Part shown: one piece after another, positions 26,190 to 38,455 of the stretch
How positions within the stretch are numbered: position 1 is the stretch's first letter
Layout of the letters: each line of letters starts with the position of its first letter
Source of the DNA: Vreelandella aquamarina
GTDB lineage: Bacteria > Pseudomonadota > Gammaproteobacteria > Pseudomonadales > Halomonadaceae
Direction of reading: 5' to 3'
DNA: 64,000 nt
NCBI RefSeq assembly: GCF_900110265.1
Contig: NZ_FODB01000002.1
Span: forward strand, 34,888-98,887
Translations under genes and position numbers: made by a program
Notes under the pieces: generated by a model
The model's input: the letters and a program-made list of their open reading frames with translations, nothing else
What the model was told of the DNA's origin: nothing
Databases searched by the model: none

Positions 26190-28838
26190 TTAGCCGGTGT
26201 TACGCAGGCCAGCCGCAATACCCGCCATGGTGACCATTAACGCGCGGGAGAGATCCGGGCTAATCGCGCCGTCGGCATCGCGGTTACGCTGCAAAAGCTC
26301 GGCTTGCAGGCCGTGCAGCGGGTCGATGTAAGGGTTACGCACGTCAATCGCCTGACGAATCAATGGCGTGTTCTCCAGCAATTTCTCCTGCTGAAGAATA
26401 TCTAACACCACGTCTTCCAGCCGCTCGAAGCGCTCGCGGAGCTTTTTGCCCAGCGCTTTTAGCGAGGGTTCGTCCACCAAGCGGTGCTCATAGTAGGCGG
26501 CAATCGCCACGTCTGCTTTGGCCAGCAGCATCTCTAACATATCAAGGTAGGTGCCAAAGAAGGGCCACTGGGTGCGCATTTCTTGCAGCACTTCACGGCC
26601 GCCGGGCTGTTCCAGGCGGAGGGAGAAGGCTTCGCCGCTGCCAAGCCAAGCGGGCAGCATCAGGCGGATTTGTGTCCAGGCGAAAATCCAGGGGATCGCC
26701 CTCAGGGTTTCCACACCACCATCCTGGCGACGCTTGGTCGGCCGCGAGCCTAGCGGCAGCCTACCCAGCGCGCCCTCCGGCGTCACCGCACGGAAATAGG
26801 GGACGAAGTCGGGATCTTCCCGTACAACACCCACGTAAGCCGCATGGGCCACCTTGGCCAGTTGATCCATCTCTTCGCGCCAGTGGGGTTCCGGCGCGGG
26901 CGGTGGCAATAGCGTGGCTTCCAGCACCGCACAGGCGTAGATCTCCATGGAACGCAGCGCGATATCCGGCTGGCCGAACTTAAAGCGAATCATCTCGCCC
27001 TGCTCGGTCACCCGCAGGCTGCCGTTCACGGAGCCAGGCGGCTGGGAGAGAATCGCCGCGTGGGCCGGACCGCCCCCACGGCCAACGGTACCGCCACGGC
27101 CGTGGAACAGCGTCAGATCAACACCGTGCTTGTCGCATACGTTGACCAGGGCTTCCTGGGCACGGTATTGCGCCCAGGCAGCGGCCAATTGCCCCGCATC
27201 TTTGGCGGAGTCGGAGTAGCCGATCATCACCTCTTGGCGGTCTTTAGCCAACGCGCGATAGCCGGGCAGCGCCAGTAGTTTGTCGATCACATCCCCCGCG
27301 TGGTCCAGATCGTTCAAGGTTTCGAACAGCGGTGCAATGGGCAACGAGACTTGCCCCCCCACTTCCTTCATCAACAGCGCCACGGTGAGCACATCCGAAG
27401 GCTCGGCGGCCATGGAAATAATGTAAGTACCCAGCGCTTCTGCATGCTCCTGGGCGATCACCTTGAAGGTGTCGATGACCTCACGGGACTCCGCCGAACA
27501 CTCCCAGCGGCGGGGTATCAGCGGGCGGCGAGACTCAAGCTCCGCCAGCAAAAACTCCTGACGCTGGGTTTCGCTCCACTCTTGGTAGTGGCCTAGGCCT
27601 AAGGAGCTGGTGAGTTCTTCCATTACTTGGGCGTGGCGGCTGGCTTCCTGGCGAAGGTCGAGCTTGGTCAGCGTGACGCCGAACACGGCCACGCGGCGCA
27701 GGGTATCCAGCAGCGCACCGTTGGCAATGGTATCCAGCCCCACGTCGCACAGCGAGCGGTAGCAGGCCAGCAGCGGCGCGTAAATTTGGTCGCGGGTTTC
27801 AATAATCGGCCCGCCATCGTAGTTGCGGCCATCCAGCTGCGCTTTTGCCCAGTCGCGGGTGGCTTCCATTTTGGTTAGTAACCGTTTGAGCAGCTCCCGG
27901 TAGGGTTCCGCCACATCGCCCACTTCGGCTTTTAGGGCGCTGTTGGCTTTCCACATGGAGAGCTCGGTTTTGAGCTGTTCTAAATCGCGCAGATAGAGAT
28001 CCGCTGCCATCCAGCGGCCTAGCAGCAGCACTTCCTGGGTGACTTTGGCGGTGACATTCGGGTTGCCGTCGCGGTCGCCACCCATCCAGGAGGCGTAGCG
28101 AATCGGCGCGGCATCCAGCGGCAGGCGCTCGCCTGCGGTGTCCAGCAGCAGGTTATCCAGGTCGCGATGAAAATCCGGCACCGCCTGCCACAGCGAGTTC
28201 TCGATGACGGCAAAGCCCCACTTCGCTTCGTCTACCGGTGTGGGGCGTTCGTGGCGAATCTCGTCGGTATGCCACGCCTGGCTGATCAGCTCTTCCAAAC
28301 GGCCTTGGGCGCGGGCACCACGCTCGGGGTAATCCTCGGAGCTTTCGATCGCAGTCAAGCACTCATCGATCGCATCGTATTTTTGGATCAGCGTACGACG
28401 GATGACCTCGGTGGGGTGAGCGGTCAGTACGAGCTCGACGCGCATATTAGCCAGGGTTTCCACCAGCTTGCGGGGCGAGTTACCGGCCTGCTGAGCGCGC
28501 CCCAAGAGCTCCCCTAGCGCGGGCTGCGAACCGGGTTTGTAATCCTCCACCCGACGGAACCGTGCCCGGTAGTGCTGCTCGGCAATGTTAGCCAGGTTCA
28601 AAAACTGGTTAAAGGCGCGGGTAACGGGTAAGAGGTCGCGCTCGGGAAGCTGGCGCAGGTACTCTATCAACTGGCGCTGCTGCAGTGAGTCGCCCTGGCG
28701 ACCCCGCTTGGCATGGGCACGAATGGTTTCGATTTTATCGACAAACGACTGGCCTAAATCGTCGGCAATGGTTCTTCCCAGGCTATCGCCTAGGATACGC
28801 ACGTTGTCGCGCAGGGATTCGTGTAAATCATGACTCAT
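26190..28838 (-). CDS. ppc: phosphoenolpyruvate carboxylase
   Basis: 882 residues, the bacterial standard (E. coli 883). It makes oxaloacetate from PEP and bicarbonate to refill the TCA cycle. The first signature VLTAHPTEVIRRTL holds the catalytic His. The second, VMIGYSDSAKDAG, and the glycine-rich LFHGRGGTVGRGGGP loop with the essential His and Arg are intact. The C-terminus ends GIAAGLRNTG, as required for allosteric control (terminal NTG). AGGAGG precedes the ATG. It is a single-gene unit with its own terminator, downstream of mazG. Confidence 0.97.
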   Translation of the reverse strand: MSHDLHESLRDNVRILGDSLGRTIADDLGQSFVDKIETIRAHAKRGRQGDSLQQRQLIEYLRQLPERDLLPVTRAFNQFLNLANIAEQHYRARFRRVEDYKPGSQPALGELLGRAQQAGNSPRKLVETLANMRVELVLTAHPTEVIRRTLIQKYDAIDECLTAIESSEDYPERGARAQGRLEELISQAWHTDEIRHERPTPVDEAKWGFAVIENSLWQAVPDFHRDLDNLLLDTAGERLPLDAAPIRYASWMGGDRDGNPNVTAKVTQEVLLLGRWMAADLYLRDLEQLKTELSMWKANSALKAEVGDVAEPYRELLKRLLTKMEATRDWAKAQLDGRNYDGGPIIETRDQIYAPLLACYRSLCDVGLDTIANGALLDTLRRVAVFGVTLTKLDLRQEASRHAQVMEELTSSLGLGHYQEWSETQRQEFLLAELESRRPLIPRRWECSAESREVIDTFKVIAQEHAEALGTYIISMAAEPSDVLTVALLMKEVGGQVSLPIAPLFETLNDLDHAGDVIDKLLALPGYRALAKDRQEVMIGYSDSAKDAGQLAAAWAQYRAQEALVNVCDKHGVDLTLFHGRGGTVGRGGGPAHAAILSQPPGSVNGSLRVTEQGEMIRFKFGQPDIALRSMEIYACAVLEATLLPPPAPEPHWREEMDQLAKVAHAAYVGVVREDPDFVPYFRAVTPEGALGRLPLGSRPTKRRQDGGVETLRAIPWIFAWTQIRLMLPAWLGSGEAFSLRLEQPGGREVLQEMRTQWPFFGTYLDMLEMLLAKADVAIAAYYEHRLVDEPSLKALGKKLRERFERLEDVVLDILQQEKLLENTPLIRQAIDVRNPYIDPLHGLQAELLQRNRDADGAISPDLSRALMVTMAGIAAGLRNTG

Positions 28839-28879
28839 GGGCGTGGCCTCCTTGCGGGGTCGCGTTGATGATTTTGAAA

Positions 28880-29707
28880 TTAGCGTTGTTCTTGGGCTTT
28901 AGCGGCTTGCCAGTGGCCTTCCATTTCGTCCAGCGAGGCCTCGCTTAGCGGGCGCTCTGCCTCGGCAAGCGCGCGTTCCACATAGCGAAAGCGGCGCTCA
29001 AATTTTGTATTGGTGTTACGCAGGCACTGTTCGGGGTCGGCCCCGAGGGTGCGGGCTAAATTGGTGACGGCAAACAGCAGGTCACCGACCTCTTCCTGGG
29101 CGTGCAGCCTATCGCCTGCCGCCAGCGCCTCTTCGACTTCATCCAGCTCTTCGCGGATTTTGTCCAGCACGCCACGGGCATCCGGCCAATCAAAGCCCAC
29201 TCGGGCAGCGCGTTTGGAGAGTTTGGCCGCGCGGCTTAGGGCGGGCAGCGCCCTAGGCACATCATCTAGCACCGACGGGGCTTCGGTAGCCCGCTCGGCG
29301 CGTTCGTCCGCTTTGAGCGCTTCCCAGCGGCTATTCACCTGTTGGGTTTTGACTTCTTCGGCACTGACGCCGGGCGGGCGACGGGACGCCAGCGTTCCGT
29401 CTGGGAACACATGGGGATGACGGCGCAGCATCTTGGCGGTCAGCGTATCGACGATATCGTGAAAATCGAAGCGCTGCTCTTCTGCGCCAAATTGGGCGTA
29501 ATAGACCACTTGAAAAAGCAGGTCGCCGAGCTCGCCGGGCAGTTCATCGAAGGCGCGACGCTCGATGGCGTCGGCCACTTCGTAAGCCTCTTCCAGCGTG
29601 TGGGGCACGATGCTGTCCCAATCCTGCTTGATGTCCCATGGACAGCCCTGCTCTCGGTCGCGCAGCACGGCCATTAGGGTGAGCAAATCCTCCAGGGTAT
29701 GACGCAT
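28880..29707 (-). CDS. mazG: nucleoside triphosphate pyrophosphohydrolase
   Basis: 275 residues, a two-repeat MazG (E. coli 263). It hydrolyses (d)NTPs to monophosphates and PPi. The metal-binding EExxE...ExxD motifs occur in both halves: LEEAYEVADAIE with ELGDLLFQVVYYAQ (about residues 37-75), and IREELDEVEEAL with EEVGDLLFAVTNLAR. The start overlaps the relA stop by one base, as in many gammaproteobacteria where mazG follows relA and is thought to temper the stringent response. Confidence 0.95.
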   Translation of the reverse strand: MRHTLEDLLTLMAVLRDREQGCPWDIKQDWDSIVPHTLEEAYEVADAIERRAFDELPGELGDLLFQVVYYAQFGAEEQRFDFHDIVDTLTAKMLRRHPHVFPDGTLASRRPPGVSAEEVKTQQVNSRWEALKADERAERATEAPSVLDDVPRALPALSRAAKLSKRAARVGFDWPDARGVLDKIREELDEVEEALAAGDRLHAQEEVGDLLFAVTNLARTLGADPEQCLRNTNTKFERRFRYVERALAEAERPLSEASLDEMEGHWQAAKAQEQR

Positions 29708-31992
29708 CAGGCCCCTCCTTTACGGGCACTTTTCTCGGGATCGGCGTTACGCAGGCGACGCACTTCGGTCACGTTGGGCAACTGCTGAATACGCGAGAAC
29801 AGCCTGCCCAGGGATTCAAGGCCATCGACTTCCAGGGTAATCCTCAGTCGGGCGATGCCCTCGTCGGTATCCGTAAGCGTGTTGACCGCTAGCACATTGA
29901 CCCTTTCATTACCCAAGAGACCAGTCACATCGCGCAGCAGGCCGGAGCGGTCCCAGGCTTGAATCTCGATGGTCACCGGGTAACGGGTGTGGGCCCGCTC
30001 GCCCCACTCCACCTCGATAATGCGCTGGGGCTCTTCCATGCGCAATTGGAGAATGTTGGGACAGTCCTGGCGATGAACGGTCACGCCGCGCCCTTGGGTA
30101 ATAAAGCCGACAATCGGCTCGCCGGGTACCGGGCGGCAGCAGTTGGCCATGCTGGTTTTCAGGTTGCCCACGCCCAGCACGGTGATGTCGCTTTGGGTCG
30201 CCTTGCTGGGCTGGCGGCGGGGTTTGGCTAGCAGGCGATCGAGCTGCTCTTGGTCGTCGGTTTCACCAAACAGTTGCTGGGCCTGGTGCAGCACTTGACC
30301 AATTCGCAGGTCGCCCGCCCCCAGCGCCGCGTACATATCGTCGGCGTTTTGGTAGTTGACGGCTTTGGCGAGCTTAGCAAGGTCCAGCCCTTCCACATCC
30401 AGGCGGCGCATTTCACGCTCAAACAGCGTGCGCCCTTCGTCCAGGTTCTGGTCGCGGGCCTGATGCTTAAACCACGCCTGAATTTTTGCCCGCGCCCGGG
30501 AGGTGCGCACGTAGCCTAAGCTGGGGTTGAGCCAGTCGCGGCTGGGGCCGCCTTTGGTGGCAGTGAGAATCTCGATTTGCTGGCCGGTTTTCAGCTTGTA
30601 GGTCAACGGGACGATGCGACCGTTAACCTTGGCACCTCGGCAGCGATGGCCAATTTCGGTATGCACCCGGTAAGCAAAATCGATCGGCGTGGCGATACGC
30701 GGCAGGTCGATAACGTGCCCATCGGGGGTAAAAACGTAGATGCGGTCTGGGGCGACATCGCTGGAGAGGCCTTCGCGCAGGTCGCCAAAGCCGCCCACTT
30801 CGTCCTGCCACTCCAATACTTGGCGCAGCCAGGCGATTTTCTCTTCGTAGCTGCGGCTCTTGGCGTTGGTATCGTGGCCTTTATAGCGCCAGTGGGCACA
30901 CACCCCAAGCTCTGCCTCGTCGTGCATGGCAAAAGTGCGGATCTGAATCTCCAGCACCTTGTTTTCCGGCCCGAGTACCGCCGTATGCAGCGACTGATAG
31001 CCGTTTTTCTTGGGGTTGGCGATGTAGTCGTCAAACTCGTTGGGCACGTGGTGCCAGCGGGAATGGACGATGCCTAACACGGTGTAGCAGTCGGTGACTT
31101 CCGGCACCAGGATACGCACGGCGCGCACGTCGTGTACCTGGGAGAAATCGATCCGCTTGCGCTTCATTTTGCGCCAGATGGAGTAGATATGCTTGGCCCT
31201 GCCGCTCACGTCGTAGCGGTGAATATGCTGGGCTTCCATCAGGCCTTTGAGGGTTTCGACCACATCGTGAATATAGCGGTCGCGGTCCAGGCGCTTCTCT
31301 GCCAGCAGCTTGGCAATCGCCTTGTACTCGTCCTCGTGGAGATAGCGAAACGAGAGATCTTCCAGTTCCCATTTGATCTGGCCAATACCCAGGCGGTGGG
31401 CCAGAGGCGCGTAAATATCCGCCACTTCCCTGGCGACCTGTAAGCATTTCTCACGGGGAGCGTCTTTGACTTGGCGCAGCGCGCAGGTGCGCTCGGCAAT
31501 TTTGATCAGGGCAACGCGCACGTCGCCCACCATATTCACCAGCATTTTGCGCAGGTTTTCCTGCTGGTTGTGCTGGCTCATGCCATGGTTGGGTGCCAAC
31601 GGGTAGCTAATGGCGGCCATTTGCAGAACGCCATCGATGAGCTTGGCGACTTCATCCCCAAAGCGTTTGGTCACCGCCTCCAGGCTCAGCAGCCCTTCCC
31701 GCACGGCGCGGTAAAGCACGGCCGCCTCTAGCGCTGGCTGGTCGAGCTTCAGGTCGGCGAGGATGTCCGCCATCTCAAGCCCCATGCGGAAGCTGGAGCC
31801 GGGCGACAGCCACACGCGATGGGTTCGAGGCGCTTCCCGATCTAACTGCTCGGCAAGCTCGCAGGCTTCCTGCAAACGCTCGGGTTCACGTAGGCGCACA
31901 TCTTCTTGAAGGCGCGTTAACCATTGTTGTATGTCCACCTTTCCGCTTTCTGTCAGCGGTTGGTCTTCACGCACTTTCACCATGACGTTCAC
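29707..31992 (-). CDS. relA: GTP pyrophosphokinase (ppGpp synthetase I)
   Basis: 761 residues as drawn from a GTG at 31992. An ATG at 31983 (MVKVREDQPL) is the alternative start. Domains in order: inactive hydrolase domain (the HD motif is replaced, AVLYRAVREG at about 91-100), synthetase domain with RAVRILVPEVTDCYTVLG, the monofunctional-RelA motif EFDDYIANPKKNGYQSLH and EIQIRT, then TGS (YVFTPDGHVIDLPRIATPID), helical, zinc-finger-like (NCCRPVPGEPIVGFI) and ACT domains (YPVTIEIQAWDRSGLLRDVT). It makes (p)ppGpp on stalled ribosomes. It lies upstream of mazG and downstream of rlmD. Confidence 0.96.
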   Translation of the reverse strand: MNVMVKVREDQPLTESGKVDIQQWLTRLQEDVRLREPERLQEACELAEQLDREAPRTHRVWLSPGSSFRMGLEMADILADLKLDQPALEAAVLYRAVREGLLSLEAVTKRFGDEVAKLIDGVLQMAAISYPLAPNHGMSQHNQQENLRKMLVNMVGDVRVALIKIAERTCALRQVKDAPREKCLQVAREVADIYAPLAHRLGIGQIKWELEDLSFRYLHEDEYKAIAKLLAEKRLDRDRYIHDVVETLKGLMEAQHIHRYDVSGRAKHIYSIWRKMKRKRIDFSQVHDVRAVRILVPEVTDCYTVLGIVHSRWHHVPNEFDDYIANPKKNGYQSLHTAVLGPENKVLEIQIRTFAMHDEAELGVCAHWRYKGHDTNAKSRSYEEKIAWLRQVLEWQDEVGGFGDLREGLSSDVAPDRIYVFTPDGHVIDLPRIATPIDFAYRVHTEIGHRCRGAKVNGRIVPLTYKLKTGQQIEILTATKGGPSRDWLNPSLGYVRTSRARAKIQAWFKHQARDQNLDEGRTLFEREMRRLDVEGLDLAKLAKAVNYQNADDMYAALGAGDLRIGQVLHQAQQLFGETDDQEQLDRLLAKPRRQPSKATQSDITVLGVGNLKTSMANCCRPVPGEPIVGFITQGRGVTVHRQDCPNILQLRMEEPQRIIEVEWGERAHTRYPVTIEIQAWDRSGLLRDVTGLLGNERVNVLAVNTLTDTDEGIARLRITLEVDGLESLGRLFSRIQQLPNVTEVRRLRNADPEKSARKGGA

Positions 31993-32053
31993 TCATCCTT
32001 TCTGGGTGACGGCCTCCACACCGCCGCCACCAATGCTCGCTGCAAAGGGCAAA

Positions 32054-33493
32054 CTAGCCCGCGTATTCAAACAGCATTAACGTTTCCATGTGGGCAGTGT
32101 GCAGAAACATATCCGCTACTGCGACTTGCTTAACACGATACCCCGCATGCACAAGGTGTGCCGCATCCCGGGCTAGCGTGGCCGGATCGCAGGAAACATA
32201 GGCCACCTTGGGTATCCGGTGGCGGCCAACCGCTTGGCAGATAGCTTCCGCCCCGCTGCGTGGGGGATCTAATACCAACGCATCCACCGAACGCTCGCGA
32301 AGCAGTGTTTTTACCGCTATTGCATCGTTTAGATCTGCCTGTTGAACGCTCACATTGAGCTGGTTCAGCGCTGCGTTAGTGCCAAGGCGCTCTACCATGG
32401 CGGTGTTACCTTCTACCGCGTGCACGCTGGCGCCTGCAGCGGCCAGAGGAAGGCTGAAGTTCCCCATCCCGGCAAACAGGTCGAGTAGCTGCATCCCAGG
32501 TGCTGGCGTTAACCATGCTACCACCTGAGACACCATCTTTTGATTGACCTCGGCATTTACCTGCAAAAAGTCACCTGGCGCAAACTGCAGTACCAGTTCA
32601 GGACCAACGTCTTCCTGCGCGGGCGACACACCAAGCGCACTCAGCGAAAAGCGCTCTTCCAACACAGGCTCTGCACCATGCCAGTGCAAGGACGGTGACT
32701 CACGCCCTAACCATGCGCCTAATCTCACTTGGTGCTGGTCAGCAAACCCTTGCCAGCGCTGCCAATCCTGCGGCTGCTCTTTTAACTGCCTGACCAGCAC
32801 CACCGTAGCCTGGGGCGTCGCCAGCAGTTCAATATGCCCTACCGCGCGGGGTGCATCCAGTTCAGTAAGCAGTTGCTTTAGTGGGACTATCAGTGCTTGA
32901 AGGGCAGGTACCAATACATGGCAGTGGTCGATATCCACCAGCCGGTGGCTGTTGGCGGCACGAAAACCTAGCCGAACACTTCCCTGAGCGTCGACTTTAA
33001 CACCTAGCCGCGCCCGTCGGCGGTAACCTTCCTGGTGCCCAGAAATCGCCGCCACCTCGCCAAGCGGTATGCCTTGGCGCGCCATTAATTCGCTAACGAC
33101 TTCACGCTTGTGGGCGCGCTGGGCATCCACCGCCAGATGCTGCAAATCACACCCGCCGCAGTGTCCGAAGTGGCTGCAAGGCGGCGTCACCCGCTGGGGC
33201 GAGGTAGTCATCAGCGCTTTCACATGCGCTTCATCAAAGCGCTTGCGGGTGATGTGTATCGCCACCTCAACCTGTTCGCCCGGTAGCGCTTGGTCGACAA
33301 ACACGGTTTTACCCGCCGGGTTATGGCTAACGCCACGGCCATCGTGGGCTAACCGTTCAATCACCAGCGGCGCCGAGAAGTCGCTAGTGGTAGCCGCACT
33401 CTTGGCCGCCTTGCCGTTGCCGCTTGGCTGACGTGCCAGCCCAGAGTGGCCGGAGGCGGGCCTAGGCGGCCGCCGCTTACCCAACATAGCCAT
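32054..33493 (-). CDS. rlmD: 23S rRNA (uracil-5-)-methyltransferase RlmD
   Basis: 479 residues; methylates U1939 of 23S rRNA (E. coli numbering). A basic N-terminus and TRAM domain (FSAPLVIERLAHDGRGVSHN) precede the iron-sulphur cluster motif CSHFGHCGGCDLQHL with a further Cys upstream. The SAM site is LLDLFAGMGNFSLPLA and the catalytic Cys is in VAYVSCDPATLARDA, with DPPRSGAEAI before it. The start at 33493 immediately follows the cysM stop. A second ATG two codons later is equally possible. It is usually next to relA in this group, as here. Confidence 0.95.
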   Translation of the reverse strand: MAMLGKRRPPRPASGHSGLARQPSGNGKAAKSAATTSDFSAPLVIERLAHDGRGVSHNPAGKTVFVDQALPGEQVEVAIHITRKRFDEAHVKALMTTSPQRVTPPCSHFGHCGGCDLQHLAVDAQRAHKREVVSELMARQGIPLGEVAAISGHQEGYRRRARLGVKVDAQGSVRLGFRAANSHRLVDIDHCHVLVPALQALIVPLKQLLTELDAPRAVGHIELLATPQATVVLVRQLKEQPQDWQRWQGFADQHQVRLGAWLGRESPSLHWHGAEPVLEERFSLSALGVSPAQEDVGPELVLQFAPGDFLQVNAEVNQKMVSQVVAWLTPAPGMQLLDLFAGMGNFSLPLAAAGASVHAVEGNTAMVERLGTNAALNQLNVSVQQADLNDAIAVKTLLRERSVDALVLDPPRSGAEAICQAVGRHRIPKVAYVSCDPATLARDAAHLVHAGYRVKQVAVADMFLHTAHMETLMLFEYAG

Positions 33494-34390
33494 CTATACC
33501 TCCGGGGCAAATAAGCCCGTGGAGAGATAGCGATCACCACGGTCACAGACAATAAACACGATGACCGCATTTTCGGTTTGTTCAGCAATGCGCAGCGCAC
33601 CCGCTAGGCTTCCGCCAGATGAAACGCCTGCCAGAATGCCCTCTTCTCGGGCTAGGCGGCGCATATGCGCTTCCGCTTCTTGCTGGCCGATATCCAGGGT
33701 GGTATCCACGCGCGGCGCTTCAAAAATCGCTGGCAGATACTCTTTAGGCCAGCGACGAATGCCGGGGATACTGGCCCCATCAGCGGGCTGCAAGCCCACA
33801 ATCTGAATCGCGCTGTTCTGCTCTTTAAGATAGCGTGACACGCCCATGATGGTGCCCGTGGTGCCCATTGAGCTCACAAAGTGGGTCACTTCACCGCCGG
33901 TTTGCTGCCATATTTCTGGCCCGGTAGTGCGGTAGTGCGCCAGCGGGTTATCTGGATTAGCAAACTGATTGAGCGGCTTACCTTCACCCCGGGCAATCAT
34001 GGCATCTGCGATGTCACGAGCCTCTTCCATACCGCCTTCTTTACTGGCCGTAATCAGCTTAGCGCCGTAGGCCGCCATGGCCTGCTTGCGCTCGGCGGAA
34101 GCATTTTCCGGCATAATCAGGGTCATGTTGTACCCTTTTAGAGCCGCCGCCATAGCAAGCGCAATGCCGGTATTGCCGGAAGTCGCCTCAATTAACGTAT
34201 CCCCTGGGGAAATTTCCCCACGAGCTTCCGCTTCACTCAGCATAGAGAGCGCGGGACGATCTTTCACCGAGCCCGCGGGGTTATTGCCTTCGAGTTTGGC
34301 AAGCAGCGTATTGTTCTTCCCAGCGGTAATTCGCTTCAAGCGAACCAAGGGCGTATTGCCGACCACATCTTCAAGCGTGGGATAATTCAT
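33494..34390 (-). CDS. cysM: cysteine synthase B
   Basis: 298 residues from the ATG at 34390 (MNYPTLEDVVGNTPLVRLKR), chosen because AAGGA lies upstream and homologues begin here. The longer frame to 34423 adds eleven unconserved residues. The PLP lysine is in NPAGSVKDRPALSML, the substrate loop is ATSGNTGIALAMA and the phosphate loop is SSMGTTGTIMG. The CysM type (rather than CysK) is supported by GRRWPKEYLP-like RRWPKEYLPAIF and by the length. It makes cysteine from O-acetylserine and sulphide or thiosulphate. It diverges from barA across a 91-bp spacer. Confidence 0.94.
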   Translation of the reverse strand: MNYPTLEDVVGNTPLVRLKRITAGKNNTLLAKLEGNNPAGSVKDRPALSMLSEAEARGEISPGDTLIEATSGNTGIALAMAAALKGYNMTLIMPENASAERKQAMAAYGAKLITASKEGGMEEARDIADAMIARGEGKPLNQFANPDNPLAHYRTTGPEIWQQTGGEVTHFVSSMGTTGTIMGVSRYLKEQNSAIQIVGLQPADGASIPGIRRWPKEYLPAIFEAPRVDTTLDIGQQEAEAHMRRLAREEGILAGVSSGGSLAGALRIAEQTENAVIVFIVCDRGDRYLSTGLFAPEV

Positions 34391-34481
34391 CGAACATTCC
34401 TTATCGTAACCGTTATGCTGCATTATATCGGTGCTGCCTGTGACTGGACAGGCAACCTACTAGATTCAACGAGCTTCTTTC

Positions 34482-37163
<2,682 letters not shown>

Positions 37164-37169
<6 letters not shown>

Positions 37170-37197
37170 CTGCCCCATCGGGGGCAGCTGGTTAGTT
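37164..37197. terminator. bidirectional terminator between barA and acpS
   Basis: AACTAAC-T-GCCCC-ATCG-GGGGC-agctg-GTTAGTT forms a two-part stem covering the stop codons of both convergent genes. The T content after the stem is modest on either side. Location and symmetry support a terminator. Confidence 0.65.
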
Positions 37198-37569
37198 CTC
37201 TAACACCACAAAGGCGACGGCGTAGTCGGCTTCATCACTCAGCGTAATATGCGCGGCGGTCGCCCCGCTGGCGGTGAACCGCCGCTGCGCTTCACCGCTC
37301 AGTTTAAGGCTGGGCTTCCCCAGGGCATCATTGAGTACCTGAATATCGCCCCACTGCATCCCCTGGCGAAGCCCAAGGCCCAGGGCTTTCACAAAAGCCT
37401 CTTTCGCCGCAAAGCGCTTGGCAAGATAGGCGACTGCTTGTCCCTTCTCCTGCCACACCGCCTGTTCGTCGGGCCCTAAGATACGCTGAGCAAAGCGCGG
37501 GCCGTGACGCGTCACGGCCTGGCGAAAACGCTCAACTCGGGCAATGTCCGAGCCAATTCCCACAATCAT
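37192..37569 (-). CDS. acpS: holo-[acyl-carrier-protein] synthase
   Basis: 125 residues from the ATG at 37569 (MIVGIGSDIARVERFRQ). A longer frame exists, but its first 22 residues fall in the pdxJ 3' end and are not conserved. AcpS transfers 4'-phosphopantetheine from CoA to acyl carrier protein. The Mg-binding Asp is in GIGSDIARVER and the Glu in LAKRFAAKEAFVKALGLGLR, and the C-terminal IxLSDE motif (HITLSDEADYAVAFV) is present. It is last in the lep-rnc-era-recO-pdxJ-acpS string, 1 bp after pdxJ. Confidence 0.95.
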   Translation of the reverse strand: MIVGIGSDIARVERFRQAVTRHGPRFAQRILGPDEQAVWQEKGQAVAYLAKRFAAKEAFVKALGLGLRQGMQWGDIQVLNDALGKPSLKLSGEAQRRFTASGATAAHITLSDEADYAVAFVVLEN

Positions 37570-37570
37570 G

Positions 37571-38392
37571 TTAATGGCCGCAGCAGTGGTGACTGTCGCC
37601 GTGATCGTGGTCATGTTCGTGCTCGTGGGCATCAAGCGCAGCCATTAAGCCCGCTTCTTGCCCGGCAATGATTAGTCGTTTCATCTCTTGCACGGCTTCT
37701 TTCAAGCCGACAAACAGCGCACGGGCAATGATCGCGTGGCCAATGTTCAGTTCATTAACACCGGGTAGCGCCGCAATGGCTTCCACATTGTGGTAGTGCA
37801 ACCCGTGACCAGCATTGACCACCAAGCCCAGAGATACGGCGTGTACCGCCGCCGCGCTGAGGCGGTCATACTCGGCGTTGGCCTCGGCACTCCCCGGTTT
37901 TGCCTCTGCATAGGCTCCGGTGTGTAACTCGATGGTAGGCGCGCCTGCGCGCTTGGCCGCATCAATTTGTGCTTCATCCGGGTCGATAAACAGCGATACA
38001 TCGCAGCCAATCGCAGCGAGACGCTGGCAAGCACTGGCGATATGATCGAAACCGCCGACGATATCCAACCCGCCCTCGGTGGTCAGCTCTTCGCGCTTCT
38101 CGGGCACCAAGCACACATGGGCCGGGCGCACTTCTTCTGCCAGCGCCAGCATCTCTTCGGTGACCGCCATTTCAAGATTCATGCGCGTATTGAGCACCTC
38201 CGCCAGCAGGCGCACGTCACGAGGCTGAATATGGCGGCGGTCTTCGCGTAGGTGGACGGTAATCCCATCGGCTCCAGCTTCTTCCGCCAACAGCGCTGCC
38301 TGAACCGGATCAGGGTAACGAGTGCCACGGGCCTGACGCAGCGTGGCAATATGGTCGATGTTAACGCCGAGTAATATCCGTGGGGGATGCAT
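37571..38392 (-). CDS. pdxJ: pyridoxine 5'-phosphate synthase with His-rich C-terminal tail
   Basis: 273 residues, where PdxJ is normally about 240-250. It condenses 1-deoxyxylulose 5-phosphate with 3-amino-2-oxopropyl phosphate to pyridoxine phosphate. Family motifs: [56 protein letters not shown] and [15 protein letters not shown]. The added tail (residues 256-273) alternates His with Glu or Asp and ends SHHCCGH: eight His and two Cys in 18 residues, a likely metal-binding appendage. It lies between recO and acpS in the conserved order. Confidence 0.94.
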   Translation of the reverse strand: MHPPRILLGVNIDHIATLRQARGTRYPDPVQAALLAEEAGADGITVHLREDRRHIQPRDVRLLAEVLNTRMNLEMAVTEEMLALAEEVRPAHVCLVPEKREELTTEGGLDIVGGFDHIASACQRLAAIGCDVSLFIDPDEAQIDAAKRAGAPTIELHTGAYAEAKPGSAEANAEYDRLSAAAVHAVSLGLVVNAGHGLHYHNVEAIAALPGVNELNIGHAIIARALFVGLKEAVQEMKRLIIAGQEAGLMAALDAHEHEHDHDHGDSHHCCGH

Positions 38393-38455
38393 AGCGGGTC
38401 TCCAATCAATAAGCAGCGATAGGTCGTTATCGCGATCAATAGTAACGGTGGTTCA

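Noticed and set aside
30603..31447. Long alternative frames within relA on the same strand
   Set aside because: Shadow frames of a GC-rich gene. The RelA frame carries all conserved motifs.
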